DNA of 64,000 nt, taken from contig CAINVY010000003.1 in the NCBI GenBank assembly GCA_903854335.1, positions 1 to 64,000 of the forward strand, written 5' to 3'. A program made the position numbers and the translations under genes. Positions 42,633-52,300 of this stretch are shown one piece after another (the stretch's first letter is position 1; each line of letters opens with the position of its first letter). The stretch is from an uncultured Candidatus Peregrinibacteria bacterium (GTDB taxonomy: Bacteria; Patescibacteriota; Gracilibacteria; Peribacterales; Peribacteraceae). The notes under the pieces were generated by a model. The model did not search any database. It had not been told where the DNA came from and was given only the letters and a program-made list of their open reading frames with translations.

Positions 42633-44099
42633 ATGATTGGACAAACAATCAAAGGTGAACGTGGCCTCACGGTAACCATTGAACGAGAGATCGGTAACGG
42701 TAGCTTCGGCACAGTCTTTCTTGCTGAGGGAAAGGACAAACAGAACTACGCCGTAAAAGTCATTGCACCCGTAACAGACAATGCGGTGCGGCTATCTTTC
42801 CGTAAGGAGATTGAAAGTACCTTCGGATTGAAACACGAGAATCTCCTCATTCCTCTCGATGTTGGAGTTTGCTCAGTTGGATCAAATGAGGGACTCTTCA
42901 TGATCAGCGAGTATTGCGCCGGAGGAGATTTCCGCGCAGAAGTGTCGAGCTACGCTGTGGCACCACCAGCCACGGAGATAATTTCAGGAAAGTTCATGCA
43001 GATTCTTTCCGGTCTTTCAGCGCTGCATACGCGAGCGATACACAGAGACATCAAACCAGAGAACGTGCTAATCAGCGGAGGAGGAATCTTGAAACTATGC
43101 GATTGTGGGCTAGCAAAGTTTGTGGACGAGGCCACTAGAACGCTAACGTTCAAGGGAGGGGGCACGCGCGATTACATGGCACCCGAGGTATGGAAGGTGG
43201 AATCCGTGAGCCCTGCAACTGATCTATATGCAGTAGGGGTTATGATCTTCGAGGCCTTCACGGGACAAAGACCTTTCCCTACGTCAGATGTCACCCTTCT
43301 TCGTGAGATGCACATCAGTAAGACTGCGCCGAGAGCCCGTAACCTCAATGCGAAGGTGCCGATGCACATTGATGGAGTAATTGCCAAACTGCTCTTGAAG
43401 AACCCACGAGACCGCTTTCAGACCGCTCAAGAAGTCATGGATGCTATGCGCGAGCCTCCTCCTGCGACTACTCAGGCCTCCTCCCTTGCTGAGCGGATGC
43501 GCCGCCATAAAGATGCAGAAGAGCAAAAACGCACGGAACGTGAACGTGCTACGGAAGAGCGGCAAAGAGAAGAGGCTCGTAGCGTCGATCATGAGCAAGG
43601 AGTAATCAATCTCATTGATGGTGTGGTTGAGCAGGTCAACGCGCAATCACCAGACGTTCGCATCACGAAGCAGGTTTCCCATGGAGGAGGTGCAATCTAT
43701 GGTTTTGGCAATCGCTCGCTACACGTCGAGTTTTTTGCCAAGGGCGCAATGTTGAAGCCAGACCCACGAGCGCCTGGGCTTGCCGAGGAATTGAAGAAGC
43801 GCCACGTCACGCACGGTGGGAACCTGAGCATTGTGGAGAATGGCGAATTACGGGAAGGATGGAACATAGCTCTCATAACGCCTCCTGATACACCTGCCGA
43901 GTGGAAGATCGTTGAGACCCGTATGTCTCCATTTACTGGCCGAAGGTATAACTACGAACCTACACCAACAGATGCCCCCACGTTCGCAAAGAACCTCGCC
44001 TATCACTTTATGAAATCGATGCACACCCATAACTTGAAAGACCAACCTCTGACAAGAGAAGAAGTAGAAATGGTGCTGACTCACCTGATTCCTGAATAA
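42633..44099 (+). CDS. Serine/threonine protein kinase with uncharacterised C-terminal domain
   Basis: REIGNGSFGTVFLAEG, YAVKV, IHRDIKPENVLISGGGILKLCDCGLAKF, GGGTRDYMAPEVWK, DLYAVGVMIFEAFTGQRPF; ~170 aa C-terminal domain. Confidence 0.9.
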   Translation: MIGQTIKGERGLTVTIEREIGNGSFGTVFLAEGKDKQNYAVKVIAPVTDNAVRLSFRKEIESTFGLKHENLLIPLDVGVCSVGSNEGLFMISEYCAGGDFRAEVSSYAVAPPATEIISGKFMQILSGLSALHTRAIHRDIKPENVLISGGGILKLCDCGLAKFVDEATRTLTFKGGGTRDYMAPEVWKVESVSPATDLYAVGVMIFEAFTGQRPFPTSDVTLLREMHISKTAPRARNLNAKVPMHIDGVIAKLLLKNPRDRFQTAQEVMDAMREPPPATTQASSLAERMRRHKDAEEQKRTERERATEERQREEARSVDHEQGVINLIDGVVEQVNAQSPDVRITKQVSHGGGAIYGFGNRSLHVEFFAKGAMLKPDPRAPGLAEELKKRHVTHGGNLSIVENGELREGWNIALITPPDTPAEWKIVETRMSPFTGRRYNYEPTPTDAPTFAKNLAYHFMKSMHTHNLKDQPLTREEVEMVLTHLIPE

Positions 44100-44132
44100 G
44101 TACGATTCAGCGAGTGGCTCTATGAAGATGGT

Positions 44133-44714
44133 TCATCGATGTTGTCTGAGATACCGAAGGATTTGCTCATGGGCTTCTTTGATTGGGAGCTTCTCATTGA
44201 AACGAAACTGTTGATTGAGTTGCTGTGACTTCTGCTCAGATAGTCCAACAAAATCAGCAAGTACCCGCAGTGCTGCGATTTTGTCCCACAATTTGATTTC
44301 ATGAACCTCAATCTCTTCCTCCCCGGCAACGCGACGTACTTTGATGGACGCTATCGCACGTCTAGTACGTTCGGGAAGTGCGCTCACCGGCTTCATTCGA
44401 GGAGTCGCTCCATCGAAGTCCATAATGTCACCAATATCGCTGAATCCGACACTGGCAAGTTCTGCAACAACATGTGCTAGATCCACCTTCGCTTTCTCCA
44501 GTTCCGGCTTCCGTAGCTCCTCGATTTTCGCCAAAACCTCAGCATTTCTCAGCAACCTACTTGCTTGCACCTCCAACGAATGGTCTTCACCGTGATAACC
44601 CGCCGCCCTTGCTGCTCCCTTTCCATTCGCAGATTTGGCGTATTCACAAGCGAAGCGAAGCTGCCGCATCGTAAGTGTATGTTTGTTGCCTCCAGAGTTC
44701 TTGGACTTACTCAT
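44133..44714 (-). CDS. Terminase small subunit-like protein (TerS/Terminase_2-like)
   Basis: 193 aa; LTMRQLRFACEYAKSANGKGAARAAGYHGEDHSLEVQASRLLRNAEVLAKIEEL, VLAELASVGFSDIGDIMDF-type, EIKLWDKIAALRVLADFVGL. Confidence 0.75.
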   Translation of the reverse strand: MSKSKNSGGNKHTLTMRQLRFACEYAKSANGKGAARAAGYHGEDHSLEVQASRLLRNAEVLAKIEELRKPELEKAKVDLAHVVAELASVGFSDIGDIMDFDGATPRMKPVSALPERTRRAIASIKVRRVAGEEEIEVHEIKLWDKIAALRVLADFVGLSEQKSQQLNQQFRFNEKLPIKEAHEQILRYLRQHR

Positions 44715-44946
44715 AGACTCAATACGAAACAGGGATTTCTACCCCTCCACTCGCCCTAGTAATTCCGGAAAGAGTCAGTGGCTTCCTGATCTCCTTCGCT
44801 ACGACCCGAAAACTGCCTCCCGTTTTTGCCTTTTCCTCAGGCGAAAGACGCTCGTGCACCAGGGAGAGCGAACAAAGGAAGAAATTGTACCCGCCGTACG
44901 GTTGCCCACCAAATTGGAATCGCGAGGTCGAGAATGGTGCGCGACC

Positions 44947-46242
44947 TTAAGAGCCAAGCACGGAAGCGGCAGCGTCGGTTTTTTGTCCGAACGCCTCGGA
45001 GACGAGCGCTGCGTGCGCATCCATATCACCGAAATCATCCTCACACTGGCTCATAAGGAACGGATCCTGCTTCGCCAATTCAACGACGGTTGGAAGCTGA
45101 GCGGGAGGCCACAATTCAACGCTCGCGGTATTCGCAAACCATTCGGCAACCTGCTGCCTCGCTTTTTCCACCTCATCTTTATTAAATCCCTCCGTATCAA
45201 AATTATCGATGAACGCGTTGACGACGCGCTTCCCCTCGTCGAAATCCATCTGTTCCACCTGATCAAGCTTACCGGCGTCATATTTGGCGGGACGATAGGA
45301 CAGAAGCAGCTTGATCGCCTTCGCATCGGAAGAGAGCGCGGGCTGGAGGTGCGGAGAGATGAGTTTTCCGTCTTTCATGCGAAGCATGATGGTTTTCGCA
45401 CCGGTGCGGCCGTGAGTTACCAAGCGTTCCTTTGTATAGCGAATGGCATCTTCGTCTGAAGCCTGACCAATGAATTCCGATTCGAGAATCGTTCCCGCGT
45501 GGCCTCCGGGTCGATCAAGAGTATTCTTTGCGTTTTCTTCGGCCTGTTTCGCCATCGCGGCATACAGCAATGTCATGATGCCGTGGCCTCTGTACCCAAA
45601 CGCTTTGCCGTAATTATCTTGCATGAACTTATCGTCGGCACTTCCAGTGTACTGCAAGTAGGTGATGGCTTTATCGCTGCCCTTGAGGGGGATGGTGGAA
45701 AAGTGATGGATTCCGACCACATTGCGATCTTTTTCCAATCCATAAATCACATCGAAACATCCTTTTGGTCCGCGGCGTTGAGCCTGGTCTCCCAATCTTT
45801 CTCGAACGAGAGCATTCGGCTCTCTTTCGTTGGGATCCGGAAAGAGATGCTTGAAGAGTTCGAGACCTTGTCCGAGTACACCCGGAGCCTGCTCCTCGGG
45901 ATCATTGCCAACGAGAACGACTTCATGAACAAAGCGACGTGCTTCCTCTATGCGCCTCCGTTCTTTCTCATGGCCGATGTGTTCGTCGCCAACATTCAAC
46001 GTGTAGAGACCCTCCTTGAAAGTTGATGGCGGAGCGTCAGTCACCTTCCAATCTTTATTTGGTTCATCTTCGGATTCCGGTTGCGTCGCGGTAGCCTCGA
46101 AATTTGTATGAATATATGATTTCCCACCGACAAGCGCTCTGCGTAGGGCAGCACGGCTCTGCATGCGCTCCTGTGATAAACCCGATCCTTTAATCGGACG
46201 CGGTGAGACATCAGGACTGGTGGGTATATTTGTATTTGTCAT
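44947..46242 (-). CDS. Hypothetical protein with GNAT-like segment
   Basis: From MTNTNIPTS; GYRGHGIMTLLYAAMAKQAEENA resembles a GNAT acetyl-CoA site. Confidence 0.6.
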   Translation of the reverse strand: MTNTNIPTSPDVSPRPIKGSGLSQERMQSRAALRRALVGGKSYIHTNFEATATQPESEDEPNKDWKVTDAPPSTFKEGLYTLNVGDEHIGHEKERRRIEEARRFVHEVVLVGNDPEEQAPGVLGQGLELFKHLFPDPNEREPNALVRERLGDQAQRRGPKGCFDVIYGLEKDRNVVGIHHFSTIPLKGSDKAITYLQYTGSADDKFMQDNYGKAFGYRGHGIMTLLYAAMAKQAEENAKNTLDRPGGHAGTILESEFIGQASDEDAIRYTKERLVTHGRTGAKTIMLRMKDGKLISPHLQPALSSDAKAIKLLLSYRPAKYDAGKLDQVEQMDFDEGKRVVNAFIDNFDTEGFNKDEVEKARQQVAEWFANTASVELWPPAQLPTVVELAKQDPFLMSQCEDDFGDMDAHAALVSEAFGQKTDAAASVLGS

Positions 46243-46342
46243 AAATATTTTGGTATGTGAATAATATACACATTGTACATGTTTTTTGTTAATAGTCAAT
46301 GTTAATAATTGCATAGTATGTATTTTATGTTATAATGACATT

Positions 46343-47215
46343 ATGAAACAAAATGAGGTTCCGCCCAATAATGAGCAACCTGCGGACAAAAAGGATGTCG
46401 GAATCGAATCCTTTGTCCCACAGGACAGTATAAAGGGGAAACTCCGACATCTTCTTTCACATACAACAGAAATGCACGAGACCACTCAAGCTCATGGAGA
46501 AGCGCATCGCAATACCCCTCCTCCGATGGCTGAAGCTCTGCAGAAGCCAAGGAGCATTGCCGACATGCCTTCGCCAAAACATGTATCAGAGGAAGTTTTG
46601 GTGGAGAGCTTCGGGAAACAGATGCTCACTCAATTCAAAGAAGTGGGAGGTTTGTACAAACAAATATGGGAGAATCCTTCATTGCTGAAGAATGCGCTGT
46701 TCGAGCTCGCTCGCGATTGTGTCTTGTTCCCACGAAGCTTGTACAGAGCGTGGCGCTCGAAGAAGACGAATGTTGACCCTGCAGAGACACTGAAAGAGAG
46801 CGCATCGCTTGCGTTGACCACAAGTGAATTTACATCGATACCCGGAACATACGCAGGAGTATGTCTGCTCAGCGGAGTATGTTCCATTCCTCAGGTCGTC
46901 GGGACAGTCGGCTCGGCTCTGGGCAATTACTTTGGTGCAGTGATCGGCTACGCCCTTTCCTATCTCCTCCTCTCGAGACGCGTAAAAGGGTATTCGAATA
47001 AACAATCATTCATTGATTCTACGAAGGTTTTTCGAGACTGTCTTCCTCCCGCGCTTGCACTCTACGTCGCAGATGCCCCCTTGATCCTAGCTCTTACGAG
47101 TCTTGGACTGCCTGCGATGGCAGCAGCGGCCGTTGTCCAGGTATTGGGAATGATTCTCTTCCTTGGTGTGGCAAAGGTATCCTCAAACAAAGCGGCTGAT
47201 GCGGCAGTGAAATAA
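46343..47215 (+). CDS. Hypothetical membrane protein
   Basis: From MKQNEVPP; C-terminal TM segments; TATAAT at 46331-46336. Confidence 0.7.
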   Translation: MKQNEVPPNNEQPADKKDVGIESFVPQDSIKGKLRHLLSHTTEMHETTQAHGEAHRNTPPPMAEALQKPRSIADMPSPKHVSEEVLVESFGKQMLTQFKEVGGLYKQIWENPSLLKNALFELARDCVLFPRSLYRAWRSKKTNVDPAETLKESASLALTTSEFTSIPGTYAGVCLLSGVCSIPQVVGTVGSALGNYFGAVIGYALSYLLLSRRVKGYSNKQSFIDSTKVFRDCLPPALALYVADAPLILALTSLGLPAMAAAAVVQVLGMILFLGVAKVSSNKAADAAVK

Positions 47216-47280
47216 GAGGAATTTGCGAGTCAGGGTTCTCAGGTATAGCATTCGCCGCTCATTCGATTCCACCAATCTCT

Positions 47281-47535
47281 ATGGGCAACGGTCGATATAT
47301 CCTTGATCAAGCAGATCTTATTTCCGACACTCCGGATCTCCTTGCAGTGATGAACCGAAGAGCGGAAGAAGAGGGATCCTTCAATGTTACAGTGAGAGAA
47401 AGTGGACCATTTGCTGATCTTGAAAGTGTGCGCAAGGCCATCACTCTCCGTTGCTACAGAGTGCTTGATGTAGCTGAGGGTAGATATCTTTCCATCGAAG
47501 AGATTGGGAAAGAAGAAGAGCGAAACCCAAATTAG
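47281..47535 (+). CDS. Small hypothetical protein
   Basis: 84 aa, hydrophilic; only ORF length and composition support it. Confidence 0.5.
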   Translation: MGNGRYILDQADLISDTPDLLAVMNRRAEEEGSFNVTVRESGPFADLESVRKAITLRCYRVLDVAEGRYLSIEEIGKEEERNPN

Positions 47536-47879
47536 TACTAGCACGCTCCAGGACGGCCAGCATTTAAACAACACGAAGGATTCTTGTCCATAGCATGTGC
47601 ATTCCTGCCCTTTCCACCGGAAAGGGACCGTCGAAATTCTGGTTTCCCTCTTTCGCGCTTCCACAACGAGAGAAATAACAAGTTTGATTTTCCGCAAAGT
47701 AAGTCATCTGTGCGCCCAAGCTCGAAGATGTATTTCTTGATACAACTGGCCTTTCAATTAATGAAGATGAAAGATGAGAGATTCTCGTGGTCCAGAGAAC
47801 AACAACTCGGTCCGATCGAACCAGATTATTCCGCTTATATCCGTGCAAAATACGGTCGTACCTGTTACCGTGACATGAC

Positions 47880-48623
47880 ATGCATCACACAAGCTTCACC
47901 AAAATCGCATCCTTCTCCTGCTTGGTTCTCCTCGCGGCATGTTCACCGAAGTTCCAAGTCGTCTTTCCGCTATCGGCTCAATCGTCGAGTAGCACGATGA
48001 AAGCCTCTTCATCTTCCGCACATACTGCATCATCAGCTTTCTCTTCGGCCTCCTCTCTCCCGGCAAGCGTCCTCATCAATGTTCCGTTTCAAGACCAAGC
48101 CCCCCTCAATAATTGGGATGCAGTTCATGAGCAATCGTGCGAAGAGGCCTCGATGATCCTCGTCGATTATTTCCTCAACGGCAAAACGATTACGCCGAAT
48201 CAGATGGAAGTACAGATCTCCGGTGCCATCAGCTTCGAGACACAGCATGGATACAAGCAGGACGTAACCGTCGAGCAGCTGAAGCAAATCGCGGCGGATG
48301 TATACGGCTTGCAGGGAACAGTACTAAGTGATGTCAGTATCCTCTCGCTCAAGCAGCAACTCGCGAAAGGGCATCCCGTCATCCTTCCGCTCGCGGGGAG
48401 AATGCTGAAGAATCCCTACTTCAGCGGAGACGGACCTTGGTATCACATGCTCGTCGTGATCGGTTATGACGGGACATCCTTCATCACCAATGACGTGGGA
48501 ACGAAGCGTGGCGCGCAGTACCACTATCCCTACGACACACTCATCACCGCGATTCACGATTGGGTCGGCGCAGATGACATGATTGCGACGGGCCCCAAGA
48601 GAATGCTTGTCCTCTCGAAGTAA
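47880..48623 (+). CDS. Lipoprotein with C39-like cysteine peptidase domain and poly-Ser linker
   Basis: Lipobox CLVLLAAC; NVPFQDQAPLNNWDAVHEQSCEEASMILVDYFL, WYHMLVVIGYDGTSFITNDVGTKRG. Confidence 0.85.
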   Translation: MHHTSFTKIASFSCLVLLAACSPKFQVVFPLSAQSSSSTMKASSSSAHTASSAFSSASSLPASVLINVPFQDQAPLNNWDAVHEQSCEEASMILVDYFLNGKTITPNQMEVQISGAISFETQHGYKQDVTVEQLKQIAADVYGLQGTVLSDVSILSLKQQLAKGHPVILPLAGRMLKNPYFSGDGPWYHMLVVIGYDGTSFITNDVGTKRGAQYHYPYDTLITAIHDWVGADDMIATGPKRMLVLSK

Positions 48624-48902
48624 AAGGGCTGAAGGGATCAACATGGACATCCTAAAAAAATGTTAGATATTTATTGACATCATATTTCAATGCACGCAAA
48701 GTCCGCGAAAGTCTCATTTTGAGACTCCTACGTTCCCCCTCGATCCATAGACTGGACGAGTGAAATCAGGGGCTACGAAGGAAAGGGCAACGCTCCGGGA
48801 TATGTGCTGCTCTGCACGATATGTAATTTCGACAACATTCTTCTGTTATTTGCAACTTTCAAGAGGAGCGGAACTCTCGAATTTCTGCTACAATATACGG
48901 AT

Positions 48903-49379
48903 TTGAACACACAAACTCCAACACCTCGGCTCCAATGGGAAGCACCGACGTTCACACCGCACGAACGTTCCACGCGCTGGTATGTGATCGCGCTGATCTT
49001 CGCCGCACTCCTTGCCGGCTACGGCATCTGGGCGGGAGATTGGACATTCGTCGTCGCCATCATCCTCATCGCGTGCTCGTACTTCATCACACGCAAGAGC
49101 ACGGCCCGCCTACATCGCATTCTCCTCCAAGACGACGGCATCGATTTCGATGGAACGTTCACATCCTGGAAAGACTGCGAGGACTTCTGGCTCATGCAGT
49201 TCCCGACCTACACGGAACTCACGATTCGTAAGAAGAAAGGGCTGGATCGAGAACTCCTCATACAGACCGCGGATCTCGACCCGCAAATCATCCGCGAAAC
49301 AATCAAAGCGTTTCTGCCAGAGCGTTCCGACGGCAACGAGCGATTCATCGATATGTTGATTCGTTTACTGAAGATCTGA
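48903..49379 (+). CDS. Hypothetical membrane protein with two TM segments
   Basis: ORF 48804-49379; a TTG start at 48903 (LNTQTPTPRLQWEAP) looks more natural; TGCTACAAT just upstream. Confidence 0.65.
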   Translation: MNTQTPTPRLQWEAPTFTPHERSTRWYVIALIFAALLAGYGIWAGDWTFVVAIILIACSYFITRKSTARLHRILLQDDGIDFDGTFTSWKDCEDFWLMQFPTYTELTIRKKKGLDRELLIQTADLDPQIIRETIKAFLPERSDGNERFIDMLIRLLKI

Positions 49380-49380
49380 C

Positions 49381-52300
49381 ATGGACACCATCCTCTCCCC
49401 TTTCGGCTTTGCGCGATCGCTGCCCGAGCGCGAGCGTCGGGAACTCTTCGTGAGCAATCCCGGCTCTGCGAGCTCCTCCGGTGATCCAGAGAAAAAAGCA
49501 GAGCGGCAACGAGGACGTGATAGAAAGAACACCATCGTGAGGGAAATGGCCGACGCGTACGGCGAGATTTTGAAAGCGGCAGTCCCCGAATCCACTCCGC
49601 AGATGAGCGCACTGATCGCCGATACCGACCTCGCGGAGAGAGTGGGATTCGACCAAGACGACGCGGCCAGAGAAGCTGCTCGCTTGCTGAACATTCCGAT
49701 GGGAAGCGACGGGCCATGGCGCAGTGCCGTTACGAGTAAAATTACGCCGTGGGAAACGCAAAGCATTGAGAGAGAGATCCGCACGAGGAGCGAGGATTAC
49801 ATGCGCTCGACCCTCGCCGATCCCACACAGGCGTGCAACGTCGAACGGGAACTGCGCGAGCAAATCAATCGCGGGACATTTCTCGGGGAAGCATTGGAGC
49901 GTCGCGTGATGCTCAAGGTGGGGGCAGAGGAACGTCTTTTGTCCCAGGACGATCAACGAGCGCTCGAGACAACCTTCGGCGAACTGCAGAAAACGGCTGA
50001 TCAGATCAATAGAGGGAACGTCGCCTTGCTCCTCTCGGGAACGAAAGAAAGTATCGCAAGCCTGACTGAAAAAATTGAACCTCAGGATCTCCGTGAGAAA
50101 GTCGCACACATTCTCGAGACAAATCCCACGGACGGATGGGCAATCTCCATCGCACTGAATCTCGAGGAATCCATCGCGGATCCTCTGCAGCGGTTGCGCA
50201 TGCAACAGTTGCTTGTCGAGACGATGAACGCTCTCACAAAATCAGAGAATTTCGGAGCGACGAAGCGTGACGAATCATCGAGAAGCTGGAGCGAATGGCG
50301 ACGCAAATACATCGCCACGCTTGAAGAGCGAAGCACGACGCTGCGCGAGCACATCGAGACCGCCCTCGAACAGCGCTCCATTAAATTCCTCCAAGCCGAT
50401 AACGACCGGCTCAAGACGTTCGTGACCACACTTGGGATTGACCCCTCGCAGTGGGATACGGGGAAGTCCGCAAGCACAGCCCCTCTGGCGGAAGAAGCGT
50501 GTTTCAAGAGATACGGCGTGAGCCTGAGCGGGGTCGGGAAGTTCTTTACGGATCGCACGCAAGCAATCGAGGACGCTGCGTCGGACCTCGATCCCAGAGA
50601 CACATCGACCTTCGCCGACCGTGCGCAATCGCTTGGCAAACTCCTCGCCGATCTCGAGAAGGAAAACAACTGTTTCGATCCGTCCGACGCCGAACACTTC
50701 CTCGTGGAACAGCGACAGGAACAGGAAGATACGGAACAGTGGGCCTATCGCATCGGCACCCGCCTCAACGAAGCGCTCTCCACCGATCAGGCGCAGCGCG
50801 CGGCCATCACTCCCCTGCTCAAGCAGATCCACGGCAACGAAGATCCCTGGCAAGACCTCACGCTGCTGCGCGCGCATCTGGGAAAGTATGCCGCGACCAA
50901 GGGAGACAAGGCGAGACTCGCCGCACTCAGAAAAGATTTCCCTCAATGCATCACACCCTCGCAATTCAGCGAAACGGAGCGCGATCAATTGGAAGCGATG
51001 CTCAGCCTCATCGCGGAGCGACGCAGCAGCGCGATCCGATCGGGAACCAAACTCGTCGATGCATACGAGAAGACGAGACAGTCATCCCCCGAAATGGATG
51101 CCATCAGCAGAGGGCAGGAAGAGACGAAGCTGCGTATCCAGAGTCTCCTCGGCACGATCATCGAAGACACCAAAGACACACCCGTCTTCCACACGCTGAA
51201 GCTCAAACATCGTCTCACGCAGAGGGTGGGAGTTATCGAGGGCAATGTCATTCGCGCGTCGGCTGCCGCAGACATGTCCGCAAGGGAGCCGGAAGAAAGC
51301 AGGCGCGCGCAATTCGAAGCGGAAGCGAAGGACTGTTGGGCCAAGGCTCAGACGGAATCGCAATCGCTCCAGAGTGTGGCCGACGGCATCCGCGAAACGT
51401 CCAAGAACATCCTGGAAGAGGAAATCCCAAGCGATAGGGACGGATTCTACAGTTACGAGGATCGGAGGATTCACATCCGCAGGAGCCTAGATCCCGCAAT
51501 GCGCGCATCCGTCATCAAGCACGAGAAGGGCCACGCCGTCCTGCATCAGCTGCGCCGATCCGGCCTCCTCCCCTTCCTGCTCATTTCCGAAGAGAAGGAA
51601 CTGTCGGACGCGGGCGGCAAGGGCGACGAACACTTCTGGGAGATGCTGGAGAGTCTCTCCGGCTACTACCAGATCTCGCGATGCGAGGAGAAGTTCCGCG
51701 CCGCGGCGGTGCGTGAATACGGACAGGATGCTGCAGCCGTGGAGGCGCGCACGAGAGACCTGCGCAGGGAATTCCTCCTCGAAGAATTCGAAATCCACTT
51801 CGCCGAGTGGCAAGAATCGAAGACAAGACCCGCTCCCCGCACAGCCGAGGAGCAGACGGAACGAGATCTCTTCGCGATGAAGGAAGCTGCGCATGGCTCG
51901 CGCAAGCCAAATCAAACGACCGACGTGCCAGACGACCTCGGTATCGAACTCGCGAGTGCATCGAACCCACTCATCGATCCCGAGGATGCGGAAGAGGGAT
52001 CAGAACCTGAACACGTAGCCACATCAGAGCAAGAAGGCATACCAAACATCAAACAAGAAATCATTGATACGCAGCGCATGATGAAAATCATCACATCGTT
52101 TCAATCCGCGTATCATGACGACCCCGAATCGCAAACATTCCTCTCAAACATCGCTCCAGACGTACATATTTGTGAAGGAAAGCTCAGTGATCTAGAGAAG
52201 CGTTTGTACGAAAAAGGAGGAGATCCTGAGGCAGATCAGAAGTACACCTCTGATGTAAGAAAACTCTCGGGAGCCGTAACTATACTCCATGATCGCGTTA

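Larger units (their letters stand above)
36113..44911. mobile_element. Putative tRNA-Val-integrated, phage-satellite-like island
   Basis: Large serine recombinase ends inside the tRNA 3' end; 10-bp direct repeat TTGCCCACCA at 36125-36134 and 44902-44911; TerS-like gene next to the right end; accessory cargo between. Confidence 0.6.

Noticed and set aside
46261-46342. Second dif-like site (GTATGTATTTTATGTTATAAT)
   Set aside because: No symmetric arms; explained by an AT-rich promoter region.
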